Below the pieces are notes generated by a model. The model was not told where the DNA came from. It searched no databases and saw only the letters and a list, made by a program, of their open reading frames with translations. 64,000 nt of DNA from Vandiemenella viatica (lineage: Eukaryota > Arthropoda > Insecta > Orthoptera > Morabidae). A program made the position numbers and the translations under genes. Each line of letters starts with the position of its first letter. The stretch's first letter is position 1. The DNA lies in the NCBI GenBank assembly GCA_031002005.1, contig JARYHS010009186.1, positions 181,314,437 through 181,378,436 of the forward strand, read 5' to 3'. Shown piece after piece: positions 57,533 to 62,649 of this stretch.

Positions 57533-60191
57533 TCTAGCTGAATAGGGGACCAGACAAATTTTCAGAACGTGTTTTAAATTGACCATTGTCGATATATTTA
57601 GCCAAGAAAAATAGTAATTTACTTAAATAAAGCTTTATAAGTACATAAAACCATGAGTAAATGTTAAACTGTTTAAATTCCTACGCAAATAGTATATCAC
57701 ATGATCTCGTCGCGCGTGACGTCGTACATGTGTAAAGCAACTTGACCTCCAATTTGTTATTCCACCAGTATTAAGCAATTTTAAGCATTTCGTGAAGTTA
57801 TAGTCCTAATGGAATGAAAGACGTATTGTTGGTGTATACCTAAATGTACCAATAATTCTGTATCTACTCCAAACAAATTATTTATTGATGTACCATGAAA
57901 AGCAGAAATACGAATCAAGTGGTTGCAACTAGCATTACGTCTACGACGGAATTTCAGTGCATTAGATTTGGAACAAATTTTGCATTCCGTTCACACCTTG
58001 CACTTGAGAGTACATAACCTGAATCAGACAAGTTGTGCATATCCTACGGCATCATCACGGTAGGATTGTCTTGCCGATTTAAGTGAAACCAAAACTTTAA
58101 GTCTCATAGGTATAAATAAAATCATACGACATTTATTACAAAAATTAGGCCATTAGGCAAATAGTTGAAATACATGGTGTTCACTAGGCATTGCTCCCTG
58201 CTGCTAGTAGTACAACGAAGAAACAGCTCCTGGGGAGCAAGCGGCCAGCTTCCCACATAGTTCGCTTGTCAACCGCGGAACTACTTAGAAGTAATTATGT
58301 ATCATATACATGTATAAGTATGTGAAAGCATATAAATATTACGTATTCCATTAACTTACCGTACAAAAGATGCTGAAAGTGTCGCCCCTCTTGCATAATG
58401 CACATTTGACATCTTTTAAACATGTTTCGAGGCACACGCTTGATTTCACTTCTCTCCATGGACATTATTACTTGATATATTTTGTTTTCAAGTTCTTTCA
58501 ACGTGTGATGATTTCCTTCATACACCTTTCCATTAAGCTTTCCACAAAGATTTAAGTTACTAGGTTTAAATCTGGGCGATCTGGCGCCACAAGCCACGGC
58601 TGATTTCACATTTCTCTTACTTTTTTTAAACTAAGTGCCAGGACATTTGTGATGTTATTTACTGTGACACCCTTCACATATGTATAATGTAGTAATATTC
58701 TTTGTTCCAAACTATAACGTGCCGTAATTCAACTCACACTCACACATGATACTGATTAGTAAGAGACTGAAGTCACAAAATAGTTAAACTGCAAAGAAAT
58801 GTTTACACAAAATACTGATTAGAAAGAGACTGAAGTCACAAACCAGCCAAACCACAAAGAAGTGTGTTAATAATGGAAAAGTTCGCATTATACTGCGTCT
58901 TTTGACTTGGTTTTAATCTTGCCGGTTATTCACACTGCTGTTCGGCGGGAGCTGGCCTTTTGTAGTGAGATGCCGTCGGCAAGACAGCAGGTGTGTAGCG
59001 TTTCTAGGCGAACACCCTGTACTTAAACAGCTGCTTTCACTCTTCGAAAATCAGCATCACTACAATCCAAATTAGTGACAAATAAATTCCAAACCATTAT
59101 TAATTCACTCTCGGAAGATTTCGACTGTCGGATGTAGTAGATTCTGGCAGTGGCGTAGCTAGGTCAACAAGGGCCCCGGTGCAAAAAATTTATTTTGGGC
59201 CCTCGGGCCAGACGGGCGACCTTTTTTTTTTGCTTTGTGTGCTGGTAGGGCCCCCTGAACTGAGGATGGGGGTCCTTGAATTGTTCTTTAGGGGCCCCTG
59301 AGCAGTGAGGGCCCTTAGTGAGGGGCTCCTGTGTTCTCAGGGGGCCCCTTAGACGACGGCGGAGCTAAAAAAAAGGTCGCCAGTTTGCCGTGAAGGCTAG
59401 TGGCCCCTTTAAACTGCACTTGAGGGCCCCTAGAGGTATGCTTGGGCCCCAGTGCACTGCACCGCCTAGCCCCATAGTAGCTACGCCCCTGGCATCTGGA
59501 TTCATGAAAACAATGGTTTAAAGAATCTGCAACAACGTCTACTTGAAAGATCGTTACCATGCCCCTTATCACTCAGTATTGTAGGAGTTCTGTGACAAAC
59601 CTACGTGTCACAGGACGGAACTATTTGGTTATTGAATGTCACATAATCATTGACATACTACAATCTCTCCCACACTTTCTTTCTACGTTGTCTCTTGGAT
59701 AACTAGTAGCTGAATTAATGAACCCAGAAAAATTGTCAAGTGTCCTTTCTGTTAAATATATATAATATATAAAATTCCAAGTATTTTACTTAAAAAAATC
59801 TGGAAAGTATAAATATGTTACTTTAGTTACCCTAGCACAAATACTTAAAGGCAGTTGGCCCTTTGAAGTGGAAGTCATTGATTGTATCAAACCAGTATTC
59901 TGCTAATTGCTGTGTATTAATCATCTTTGCCACTAAAAGTAACAGAAAACATGAGCGATAGCATGACAAGTTTTTTGTTTTAACTGTGTGTATGATTTCT
60001 TTTTTCTGTTTTCATTATTGAAGTATTGTTTTCTCATAGGGACTTCACAGCAAGGATAAAAAAATTCTGCACAACGTATTGTTCAGAAAAGATGACAAAA
60101 TAATAACAAATACAGTCACCAGACTTCCACTACAAGTAATAGTTCCCTTGGTGAAAGAGTTAATTATTCTCATTCAGGGAAAGTCTCATGT
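21577..60191 (+). CDS. WDR43: WDR43/UTP5, exons 1-8, 3' end beyond window
   Basis: WDR43 (yeast Utp5) belongs to the UTP-A/t-UTP module of the small-subunit processome, acting in the nucleolus in rDNA transcription and pre-18S rRNA processing. Eight exons join in frame: 21577-21756, 27240-27499, 32380-32616, 44875-45039, 47852-48020, 48183-48269, 56752-56934 and 60040-60191 (477 complete codons). Residues 1-280 form WD40 repeats with motifs such as GRLKIWE, GHIVEW and GHSTDVISLLF. Residues about 415 onward begin the Utp12 domain (HLLMQGLHSKDKKILHNVL, RLPLQVIVPLVKEL). Vertebrate WDR43 has about 677 residues, so roughly the last third of Utp12 and the acidic tail are missing. No internal stop or frameshift is seen. 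Identification is from remembered family sequence. Confidence 0.93.
22248..23163. mobile_element. TIR element hosting a foldback
   Basis: ACTGCAGTATTATGATG at 22267-22283 has an inverted partner at 23127-23143, with weaker similarity extending outward on both sides (GTAG...TTTGAC against GTCAA...CTAC). The interior contains the foldback at 22622-23085. A third copy of the motif (ACTGCGGTATTATGATG) lies at 23186-23202 and forms a palindrome with the right end. No protein is encoded. It is probably a MITE of unknown superfamily. Confidence 0.55.
22622..23085. mobile_element. Foldback element with 8-bp target duplication
   Basis: Two inverted arms of about 170-195 bp (left from GGTTTAATTATAGATGGGG, right ending CTAGAATTAAACC) surround a spacer of about 100 bp. 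GACAGGAT is present immediately outside both ends (22614-22621 and 23086-23093), a perfect 8-bp target duplication. The arms include paired blocks such as GGGGATACCGCTGCC, CATCAACATAAA/TCAACATAAA, TGATATCCCGAAGGTG and a GCGGCCGC-containing centre. The left arm carries a 22-bp addition near 22704 lacking in the right arm. The 8-bp duplication points to a hAT-like mobiliser. Confidence 0.8.
24669..25908 (+). pseudogene. Tc1-like transposase remnant, cut by SINE
   Basis: After the SINE the plus strand reads QFYVLQSDIRRHICWRSGES, then VMVLGTISYDRKIEFVV and, with stops, DNACPHTVVITTQALEEH and WTPDLCLMDMV. These match the Tc1 core, including the second catalytic Asp context (FQ.DNARPHT) and the third-residue region (SPDLNPIEH). 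The N-terminal part before the SINE (24669-25035) is only faintly recognisable. The right end near 25908 reads AACGCTTTCTGTCAGTG followed by TA, as expected for the inverted tip. The left tip was not found. Many stops make it dead. Confidence 0.75.
25048..25271 (+). mobile_element. tRNA-derived SINE, copy 1
   Basis: 224 bp. The 5' part resembles a tRNA, with an A-box-like GGTGTAAAGGC and a B box GGTTCGAATCC. The body has CCAGATTTGGGTTTTCC, AATCACTCCAGG and ATGCCGGGATGC, blocks I know from SINEs of polyneopteran insects. It ends in an A-rich tail. The imperfect 12-bp repeats CCAGTTCTATGT (25036-25047) and CCAATTCTATGT (25272-25283) are its target duplication; they lie inside the Tc1 coding sequence, which continues in frame after removing the SINE. 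Confidence 0.88.
26755..26990 (+). mobile_element. tRNA-derived SINE, copy 2
   Basis: Same family as 25048-25271: ACCGAG start, A-box-like GGTGAGCGGTTAGCGC, B box GGTTCGAATCC, then the body with GATTTGGGTTTTCC and AATGCCGGGATGC. It ends in an A/T-rich tail near 26990. Target duplications were not resolved. Pol III transcription from the internal A and B boxes is expected for intact copies. Confidence 0.85.
27240..27499 (+). CDS. WDR43: WDR43 coding exon 2
   Basis: Codons 61-146 plus two bases. It opens with a basic patch (KKKRRSRSS), which in WDR43 lies in a loop and may aid nucleolar retention, followed by VALGTVNGAVLLYSL and SSLSWINGCPLYSGGSDG, a complete WD unit. Acceptor TTTTTCAG|ACT; donor G|GTGAGG, phase 2. 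Confidence 0.92.
28947..30436. mobile_element. Unclassified 1.5-kb insertion in the LINE
   Basis: This segment interrupts the LINE, and AAATCT stands at both junctions (28941-28946, 30437-30442), a likely 6-bp target duplication. The ends read ATCAGGCACTAAAGG and, inverted, GTCAGGTAACCTAAA, a weak inverted similarity only. No coding sequence is recognised. An 11-base C run lies at 29943-29953. Its identity is unknown. Confidence 0.5.
30542..32150 (-). mobile_element. Non-autonomous Helitron, 1.6 kb
   Basis: On the minus strand it starts TCTCTATATCTATAAAAC (from 32150) and ends GGGAACTCTGCTAG (to 30542), both typical insect Helitron ends. It lies between A (30541) and T (32151), and its removal rejoins the LINE exactly. 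No replicase or helicase ORF is seen, so it depends on an autonomous partner. The content between the ends is A/T-rich, with the duplicated block AGTTGTATATCAAGTATTCAG at about 31270. Confidence 0.85.
32380..32616 (+). CDS. WDR43: WDR43 coding exon 3
   Basis: Codons 147-225 plus two bases. It contains LPDGKTLLSASRTVSWWNLE and GHSTDVISLLFVSPS, then YFMSAAKGDRYISAW: the third and fourth WD units, matching the family's LL(S)AG/SRT..LW pattern. Acceptor TTTTTCCAG; donor TG|GTGAGT, phase 2. Confidence 0.93.
32725..33321 (-). mobile_element. pogo/Tigger-like remnant, 0.6 kb
   Basis: The tips CTGTAGAACTCCAATTATCC (32725) and inverted CAGTAGAACTTCAATT (33321) are pogo-type, with TA on both sides. 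The minus strand around 33260-33010 can be read as EILNDDELIEIV, then KRMRNLAAENR, similar to the C-terminal tail of Tigger transposases. The DDE domain is deleted. A second inverted motif (ATTCGGATAAT/ATTATCCGAAT) lies just inside the left tip. Confidence 0.7.
35850..36070 (+). mobile_element. SINE-like repeat
   Basis: It contains CTCGGGTTAAATCCC, a plausible degenerate B box, then CCGCAGTGCATATGGAATG and GATGGGGATGTTAAGC...GCTGGCAGAGGGTTTCACTCTC. This order matches a SINE family I recall from cockroach and termite sequence. Ends and target duplications were not defined. Confidence 0.5.
37186..38201 (+). mobile_element. piggyBac deletion derivative 1
   Basis: TTAA stands at both ends (37182-37185 and 38202-38205), and the tips are CACTTAGATCACTG and, inverted, CACTTACAGTGCTGATCC. 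The length is 1016 bp. Only the C-terminal part of the transposase remains (37337-37861). TTAA targeting together with this protein makes the superfamily secure. Confidence 0.85.
37337..37861 (+). pseudogene. piggyBac transposase C-terminal remnant
   Basis: Read across frames, 37400-37560 gives NNHRAGVDLFNHHL and TVKWWK.LAFHLIIMSLSNA, the DDE_Tnp_1_7 region with the third catalytic Asp context (GVD). Then 37607-37861 holds KKKAQRRCIVCSDKAK and, after a one-base shift, CGDRDCIEPCFRLYHT, the cysteine-rich DNA-binding C-terminus. The first two catalytic Asp regions are absent. Confidence 0.75.
38330..39916 (+). repeat. Three tandem ~523-bp units of the Helitron
   Basis: Starts at 38330, 38855 and 39376 give unit lengths of 525, 521 and about 541 bp. 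Shared blocks include TTCATACAAATCCACA, CGATGAAACTTTGCACACTT, AACTTCGAAATACGG, GAACGTCGT.GTCTCCGGTT and GGGGTGCAATGCGAGGCAAA. Units 2 and 3 are more alike than either is to unit 1. Confidence 0.85.
39088..39168 (+). other. tRNA-like A/B-box region in Helitron unit
   Basis: CAGCTGAGTGGCTAAAGCG resembles a tRNA D arm (A box) and CCGGTTCGAATCTCC a T arm (B box). The same region occurs at about 38568-38645, 39631-39705 and 40184-40262. The anticodon arm does not pair properly and no acceptor stem is seen, so this is not a tRNA gene. A Pol III promoter relic, such as from a SINE, is the best reading. Confidence 0.55.
40472..41212 (+). repeat. Two tandem Helitron 3' modules
   Basis: Two copies of about 370 bp. 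Each starts near ATAAATACGGAAGTAAGTCTC and ends with CCACGCGTACGAAGTCGC then GGTACGAGGCTAG (the first CTAG at about 40842, the second at 41209-41212). A divergent start of the same module is also at about 39926-40120, between units 3 and 4. Confidence 0.8.
41228..42990 (-). pseudogene. Transposase-like remnant with RGHS motif
   Basis: Fragments from 42990 down to 41228 line up with a protein family widespread in insect genomes. A Cys-containing N-terminal block (FKAVKKCCLKECFNKI, then QAEKLKYFYS) is followed by a charged middle, then DIHLIFPVRGHSFNQCDRNF and, at the C-terminus, NPSKVKDITDLLVFMSP. The pattern F-PVRGHS-x3-CDR-F is the family's best-conserved part and includes plausible metal-binding His and Asp. 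I believe Pfam calls a related domain DUF7869, but I am not sure. Stops and shifts break the frame at least four times. Confidence 0.55.
43743..44460 (+). mobile_element. LINE fragment (post-RT region)
   Basis: The plus strand encodes IKQLKHFKHLGEIIGN, then LSTKVRLHHYHTVVFPGALY and, across stops, MLRKIFGLNIQD and RHIRFYRMDD. These match the region after the reverse transcriptase in a non-LTR family of insects (pattern F.YLG..I, Y(N)KKSLS..(A)K.RHY.TV..PE.LYA). The first 5 kb of the element are missing. Confidence 0.7.
44875..45039 (+). CDS. WDR43: WDR43 coding exon 4
   Basis: Completes codon 226 (Trp) and encodes up to codon 280 plus two bases. Key blocks are TPVASFVMEDIAVAISV and CAVTRSGVMHVYRHQLNG, the fifth WD unit. 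Acceptor CTCTCCCAG; donor GG|GTAAGG, phase 2. Confidence 0.92.
45249..45271. repeat. (TG)n microsatellite
   Basis: A pure TG run of about 23 bases in intron 4. Confidence 0.9.
45606..46457. mobile_element. Non-autonomous hAT-type element
   Basis: The tips TAGGGTTCGGATCTTTA (45606) and the exact inverse (46457) are flanked by perfect 8-bp duplications GTTATGAG (45598-45605, 46458-46465), diagnostic of hAT. The length is 852 bp. An ORF of about 74 codons at 46025-46249 may derive from a transposase gene but has no decisive motif. Confidence 0.85.
47852..48020 (+). CDS. WDR43: WDR43 coding exon 5
   Basis: Completes codon 281 and encodes to codon 337. It reads CQKPIKPKVTVQIASD then LPIPIVGAKMCDENTILI, aligning with the conserved CxKP..x..T(I/V)QIA and PIPI segments of WDR43. 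Acceptor TGTTTTCAG; donor ATA|GTAATA, phase 0. The donor is followed by a TA repeat. Confidence 0.9.
48021..48182 (+). other. WDR43: WDR43 intron 5 (162 bp)
   Basis: Short GT-AG intron, with GTAATA donor and CAG acceptor, A/T-rich with a TA run just after the donor. It is the only intron here with no transposon. Confidence 0.85.
48183..48269 (+). CDS. WDR43: WDR43 coding exon 6
   Basis: A short 29-codon exon (codons 338-366), with EKVLCLVRQDPR and VAVKVDAASK. It is separated from exon 5 by only 162 bp. Acceptor TTCCATCAG; donor AAG|GTATGG, phase 0. Confidence 0.85.
48695..49968 (-). mobile_element. Complete-ended mariner element
   Basis: The tips CGAGGGCGGTCTG (48695) and inverted CGAGGGCAGTCTG (49968) are each flanked by TA (48693-48694, 49969-49970). 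The length of 1274 bp is normal. The transposase is on the minus strand. It belongs to a different mariner lineage from the one at 3594-14530, to judge by tips and protein. Confidence 0.92.
48760..49839 (-). pseudogene. mariner transposase with few frameshifts
   Basis: The N-terminal half (49839-49429) has both helix-turn-helix units and the linker (MEKIEYCAVIKFFLKEGLTP, WAAEFKRGRSTVEDDEREGR, ARWVPHLLT). A frameshift at about 49428 moves the frame to RFITMDGTWVHHYMAESK, the first catalytic Asp, and another near 49330 moves it back. The last part has FHQDNAPVHKS and YSPDLAPYDFYLF, giving D34D spacing. The C-terminus RWTKCISVQGDYI is normal. This is the least damaged transposase in the window, but still not translatable as one protein. 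Confidence 0.9.
50222..50430 (+). mobile_element. Degenerate SINE-like sequence
   Basis: It has GTGAGCAGTTAATGCATG (A-box-like), a poor B box, then GGTTTTGGTTTTCCATG and ATGGAATGGTTCGAACTCC. This order recalls the body of the SINEs at 25048 and 26755, but similarity is weak. Confidence 0.35.
51540..51640 (+). mobile_element. mariner fragment
   Basis: The plus strand reads FTLEKIITGDET.IHYYQLESK, the first catalytic block of a mariner transposase with the Trp codon changed to a stop. No tips were found. Confidence 0.45.
51869..53106 (-). mobile_element. piggyBac deletion derivative 2
   Basis: Tips CACTAGAGTGCACG at both ends (14 bp, perfect inverted repeat), each next to TTAA (51865-51868, 53107-53110). 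The length is 1238 bp. The tips differ from the other piggyBac derivative, so this is another family. A palindrome GGGCTACATATGTAGCCC lies inside the right tip (53072-53089). The minus strand carries the transposase C-terminal third. Confidence 0.9.
52029..52678 (-). pseudogene. piggyBac transposase C-terminal third
   Basis: From 52678 downwards: RNKVFLMSTLHNHAKID (strand before the last catalytic Asp), then a one-base shift to SVDIFDKMCKQYDV, TRNSRRWPLMLFYNFVNMAGI, then a linker, and after another break the cysteine-rich domain CSFCSRAQGRSTRKQCSKC.RHICSKHQPVVCPEC. The Cys/His pattern (C-x2-C...C-x2-C...C-x2-H...C-x2-C) is the DNA-binding C-terminal domain of this superfamily. The N-terminal two thirds are deleted. 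Confidence 0.85.
53865..54551 (-). mobile_element. mariner remnant with internal deletion
   Basis: The minus strand shows NRWTVKFRDWEPGKAI, then NDGESLKCITNHIGIFKEHV and LGYHKNLCAV: the two helix-turn-helix units. It then jumps to IPHPPIIPNLVP, a decayed HPPYSPDLAP. The catalytic middle is missing. The right tip reads CTACCCTCG followed by TA at 54552; the left tip has decayed. Confidence 0.7.
56752..56934 (+). CDS. WDR43: WDR43 coding exon 7
   Basis: Codons 367-427. It is a charged linker after the propeller (VKIPKVEDDVQYLQAS, then TTKRGRRVQSE), a VPMEERLENLQL segment equivalent to the family's EERLGAM/L motif, and the start of the Utp12 domain (LAHLLMQ). Acceptor TTTCTGCAG; donor CAG|GTAATA, phase 0. 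Confidence 0.92.
57505..57531. repeat. (AT)n microsatellite
   Basis: Uninterrupted TA/AT run of about 27 bases in intron 7. Confidence 0.9.
58173..59019 (-). mobile_element. Short TIR element with DUF4817-type ORF, copy 2
   Basis: Ends CATGGTGTTCACTAGG (58173) and inverted CAGGGTGTTCGCCTAG (59019), with TA on both sides. At 847 bp it is one base different in length from the copy at 18618-19463. Similarity covers the whole element, for example AAGATGCTG.AAGTGT, TGCACATTT.ACATCTT and AAACTGCAAAGAAA near the ORF start. The two copies diverge at many positions, so they are old or belong to subfamilies. Confidence 0.8.
58295..58609 (-). pseudogene. Decayed DUF4817-like ORF
   Basis: Only the C-terminal end RNMFKRCQMCIMQEGRHFQHLL matches the ORF of the first copy; the preceding segment (LKELENKIYQVIMSMERS) is divergent, and the helix-turn-helix start is broken before 58610. 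It is not expected to be functional. Confidence 0.55.
59148..59491. mobile_element. MITE of the CAGTGGCGTAGCTAGG type
   Basis: The tips CAGTGGCGTAGCTAGG (59148) and inverted CAGGGGCGTAGCTAC (59491) are of a type common in insect hAT MITEs. GATTCTGG and GCATCTGG outside the tips agree at six of eight positions, a decayed 8-bp target duplication. The inside is G+C-rich with repeated GGGCCC blocks, unlike the A/T-rich intron around it. It is 344 bp, with no coding sequence. Confidence 0.75.
60040..60191 (+). CDS. WDR43: WDR43 coding exon 8
   Basis: Codons 428-477 plus two bases. It covers the first helices of the Utp12 domain: GLHSKDKKILHNVLFRKDD, then TVTRLPLQVIVPLVKELI and LIQGKSHV. In the family this domain mediates contacts within UTP-A. 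Acceptor CTCATAG|GGA; donor GT|GTAAGT, phase 2. The next exon was not found before 64000. Confidence 0.93.
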
Positions 60192-61176
60192 GTAAGTATT
60201 GCTTGTAATTATTTTTCACATTTGTATTCTTTTATTGTGTATAGAGCCATCCATGTTTTTTGTTTATAATTGTAAATTTAAAATAACTACAAACATTTGT
60301 TTGCAATTCTTGGTGACTGAGTCTTAAAGAATTTCTAATTTCATCCGAAGTCTTGGTAATATTAAGTTCATCTAATGTTTATTGTGTTTGTCTCTGCCTT
60401 CCTATCTTCAGATTTGGTGACTGGTTTATTTCTCTATTCTTGCACAGATTGACATAGTTTTTAAGACGGATGAGTGGACCCGTTACTGGTACCAATCCGT
60501 GTATTATTATTATTAATTTTTTTTTTGCCCTCCCTGCTAAGTTTATTGTTTCTATGGTCAGTCTGACTGGTATCTTTATATATATTCTGTTTGGTCTTAG
60601 GTTTTAGTGGCCTTTGCAGCCGGATGCTTGATTGGTTTAACATACTGTATGGCTGACTTTTTTACAGATCGTCATAAAGTTAGGAATTTAGTTCACATTT
60701 TAGCCACATTGTAATACCAGTTTTTTGTTAGAGCACAAATTACCTTGATGTTGATTAATCCTAAATCCTAGTAACTAAATGGGCAACTAGCTAACCCAGA
60801 TCAATCCTAAACCAGACCAGGCACCTATTCACCACCCCATACCAAACCTAGTGTTACATATTTGTTATTGGATTTCTTCTATCTTCTTCTGTTTTGGTCG
60901 CCCAGGCAAAAATGGTAAACGATTTTAGCTCTTTGTGGAACAATGAACTAATTTTTTTCCTTTGAGGTGTATGGCTTTCTTGTGGTCATTAGAGCTGGGA
61001 GAGGATGAAGGAAAAGGAACAGGAACAGGAAAAAATTTGTCCATTGGGAACACAGATTCCCAAATGGGGGCATGAAGACATGTCAGGGGTGGTGCAGTGT
61101 GCGAGGTAGCTTCACCGTTGATATGGATGCTCTTCTTTATCAGAGGTACTATATCTCCTTCACCTTCTCTAAAGCA
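60192..61176 (+). other. WDR43: Start of WDR43 intron 8
   Basis: The intron starts with GTAAGT at 60192 and has no acceptor assigned in the window. This stretch has no recognised element or exon. Confidence 0.6.
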
Positions 61177-61815
61177 GCCTGTAGACGATCAAATTTATTT
61201 GACAAATTCGTTGGTCAACCTTCAAGTTTTCAAACAAACCAAAGATCAAACAAATTTTTCAAATTTGCCTGTAGTTTCTTTACCGGGACGTCACGCGTGC
61301 CACAATAAAGATAAAACATTTTTGGCAATGGTCCAAGCACTGTTCATTAAGAAAAAAAAAACGTACTTTTGTCTATATAGAGAATAATTGAAATTGAGAG
61401 AAACATATACCACGAAAATTTATTACGAGAAATGTTACACACAGAACCAGTTGATTATACTAACTTCCCACAGATGGACCATAAAACTTTTTCAAAAGTA
61501 CTACAATTATTACATTCTCAAATTGAAAAAATGGACACTGTTAAGTGCAAATCTGTACCACTACTGAAAGATTATCAATAACTTTGAGGTACCTAGCTAG
61601 TTACGCTGATTTTGAAGATTTAGAATTTGCATCCCATAGAGAGTCAAATTATCATTGAAACTTGTGAAGCATTAAATGAAACATGCAATCAAATACTTCG
61701 CTAATCAAAATTTCCATCTAACATGTCAAACAGAGTGACAAACATCAAACAATGCACAGACGATCAAATAATTTGACAAACACTTAAAAATTTGACACTT
61801 TGATCATCTACAGGC
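61177..61815 (+). mobile_element. PIF/Harbinger remnant
   Basis: CCTGTAGACGATCAAA at the left and the inverted CCTGTAGATGATCAAA at the right define the ends. Inside, the plus strand reads NLLREMLHTEPVDYTNFPQM, FSKVLQLLHSQIEKMDTV and, after a shift, RLSITLRYLASYADFEDLEF, the N-terminal region and the conserved L..TLR(Y/F)LA(T/S)G block of PIF/Harbinger nucleases. The DDE part is gone. The 3-bp target duplication was not resolved. Confidence 0.7.
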
Positions 61816-61921
61816 CCCTTTAAGAGTTGAAAACCTTTGTTCTAACATGGTATACTTATCAAGTTTTCTTTAAGACTTCATTGTTACTACTGAGAAGTTG
61901 CAACTCTGAAAATATAAAATA

Positions 61922-62649
61922 CTAGCTGATACCCGCGACTTCTTTCACGTGCACTTTGAATTTCATTATCTGAATAGAATTTAGAAAGCTGTTAGTAACA
62001 CTGAGTCGACATAATATGACAGGAAAGCCATCACTGTATAATTCTTCTGTCAAACCTGTCTCATAAAGGGAATCAATTTCCAACACATTTAAAAACTGAA
62101 AAACAAACTTGTTGCGGGGATGGGGGTTAACTAAGGACAGCTTTATTTCAGCTTGGTCTTTTCTTCTATCTTCAGCATGAGCATCCGATTCTTGGGTTAA
62201 AATAACTTTAGCTGCTCGTGCTCTGCTAGAGCTACACCTTAGGCCAGGTTTACTCCTGCAAGGCATGTCAAAAAAGAAGACAAACTAAAACATTTAGGCA
62301 GACACAAAGTAGTAGTACAATGCAGAACAAATCGACATTTATAATATATAATAAGTTTTGTCTCTAAATGAAATATACTAACAAATCATACACTAACAGA
62401 CTGTGCGAGGAGCGTAGCTTGAGCAACCGACATAACGTTACAGACTAACACTTGCTTCCGTCTGTCTGTAACCATTCGATAAGTTCTCAAAATTTCATGA
62501 CACCAGCTGTTATACTGAAAAATATGTTCTGTGTACTTCCTACAGACACACAGTATTTCCTTGTCACAATCCATCAATATCGGTATAGTCATTTAGTCGT
62601 CAAAAATATAACAAAAAGACAGACACTTATTTCCACATTTATATTATTA
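61922..62649 (-). mobile_element. Short minus-strand Helitron derivative
   Basis: On the minus strand the 3' end reads GAAGTCGCGGGTATCAGCTAG, ending at 61922 next to A (61921). Its body from about 62649 to 62400 (ATAAATGTGGAAATAAGTG, TCTGTCTTTTTGTTA) is similar to the 3' modules of the Helitron at 40472-41212, so the two are related. It carries a short ORF. The 5' end is not exact. Confidence 0.65.
61925..62266 (-). pseudogene. Helitron replicase N-terminal scrap
   Basis: The ORF starts MPCRSKPGLRCSSSRARAAK and goes on with an Arg/Glu-rich stretch (ESDAHAEDRRKDQAE), like the basic leader of insect Helitron replicases. From about residue 50 it enters sequence without similarity that I know. 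It encodes neither Rep nor helicase motifs. Confidence 0.45.

Larger units (their letters stand above)
56935..60039 (+). other. WDR43: WDR43 intron 7 (3.1 kb)
   Basis: Intron from GTAATA to CATAG. It contains an AT microsatellite, DUF4817-type element copy 2, and a 344-bp MITE. At about 59591-59615 a short hairpin (CTGTGACA/TGTCACAG) is visible. Remaining sequence is unremarkable. Confidence 0.85.
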
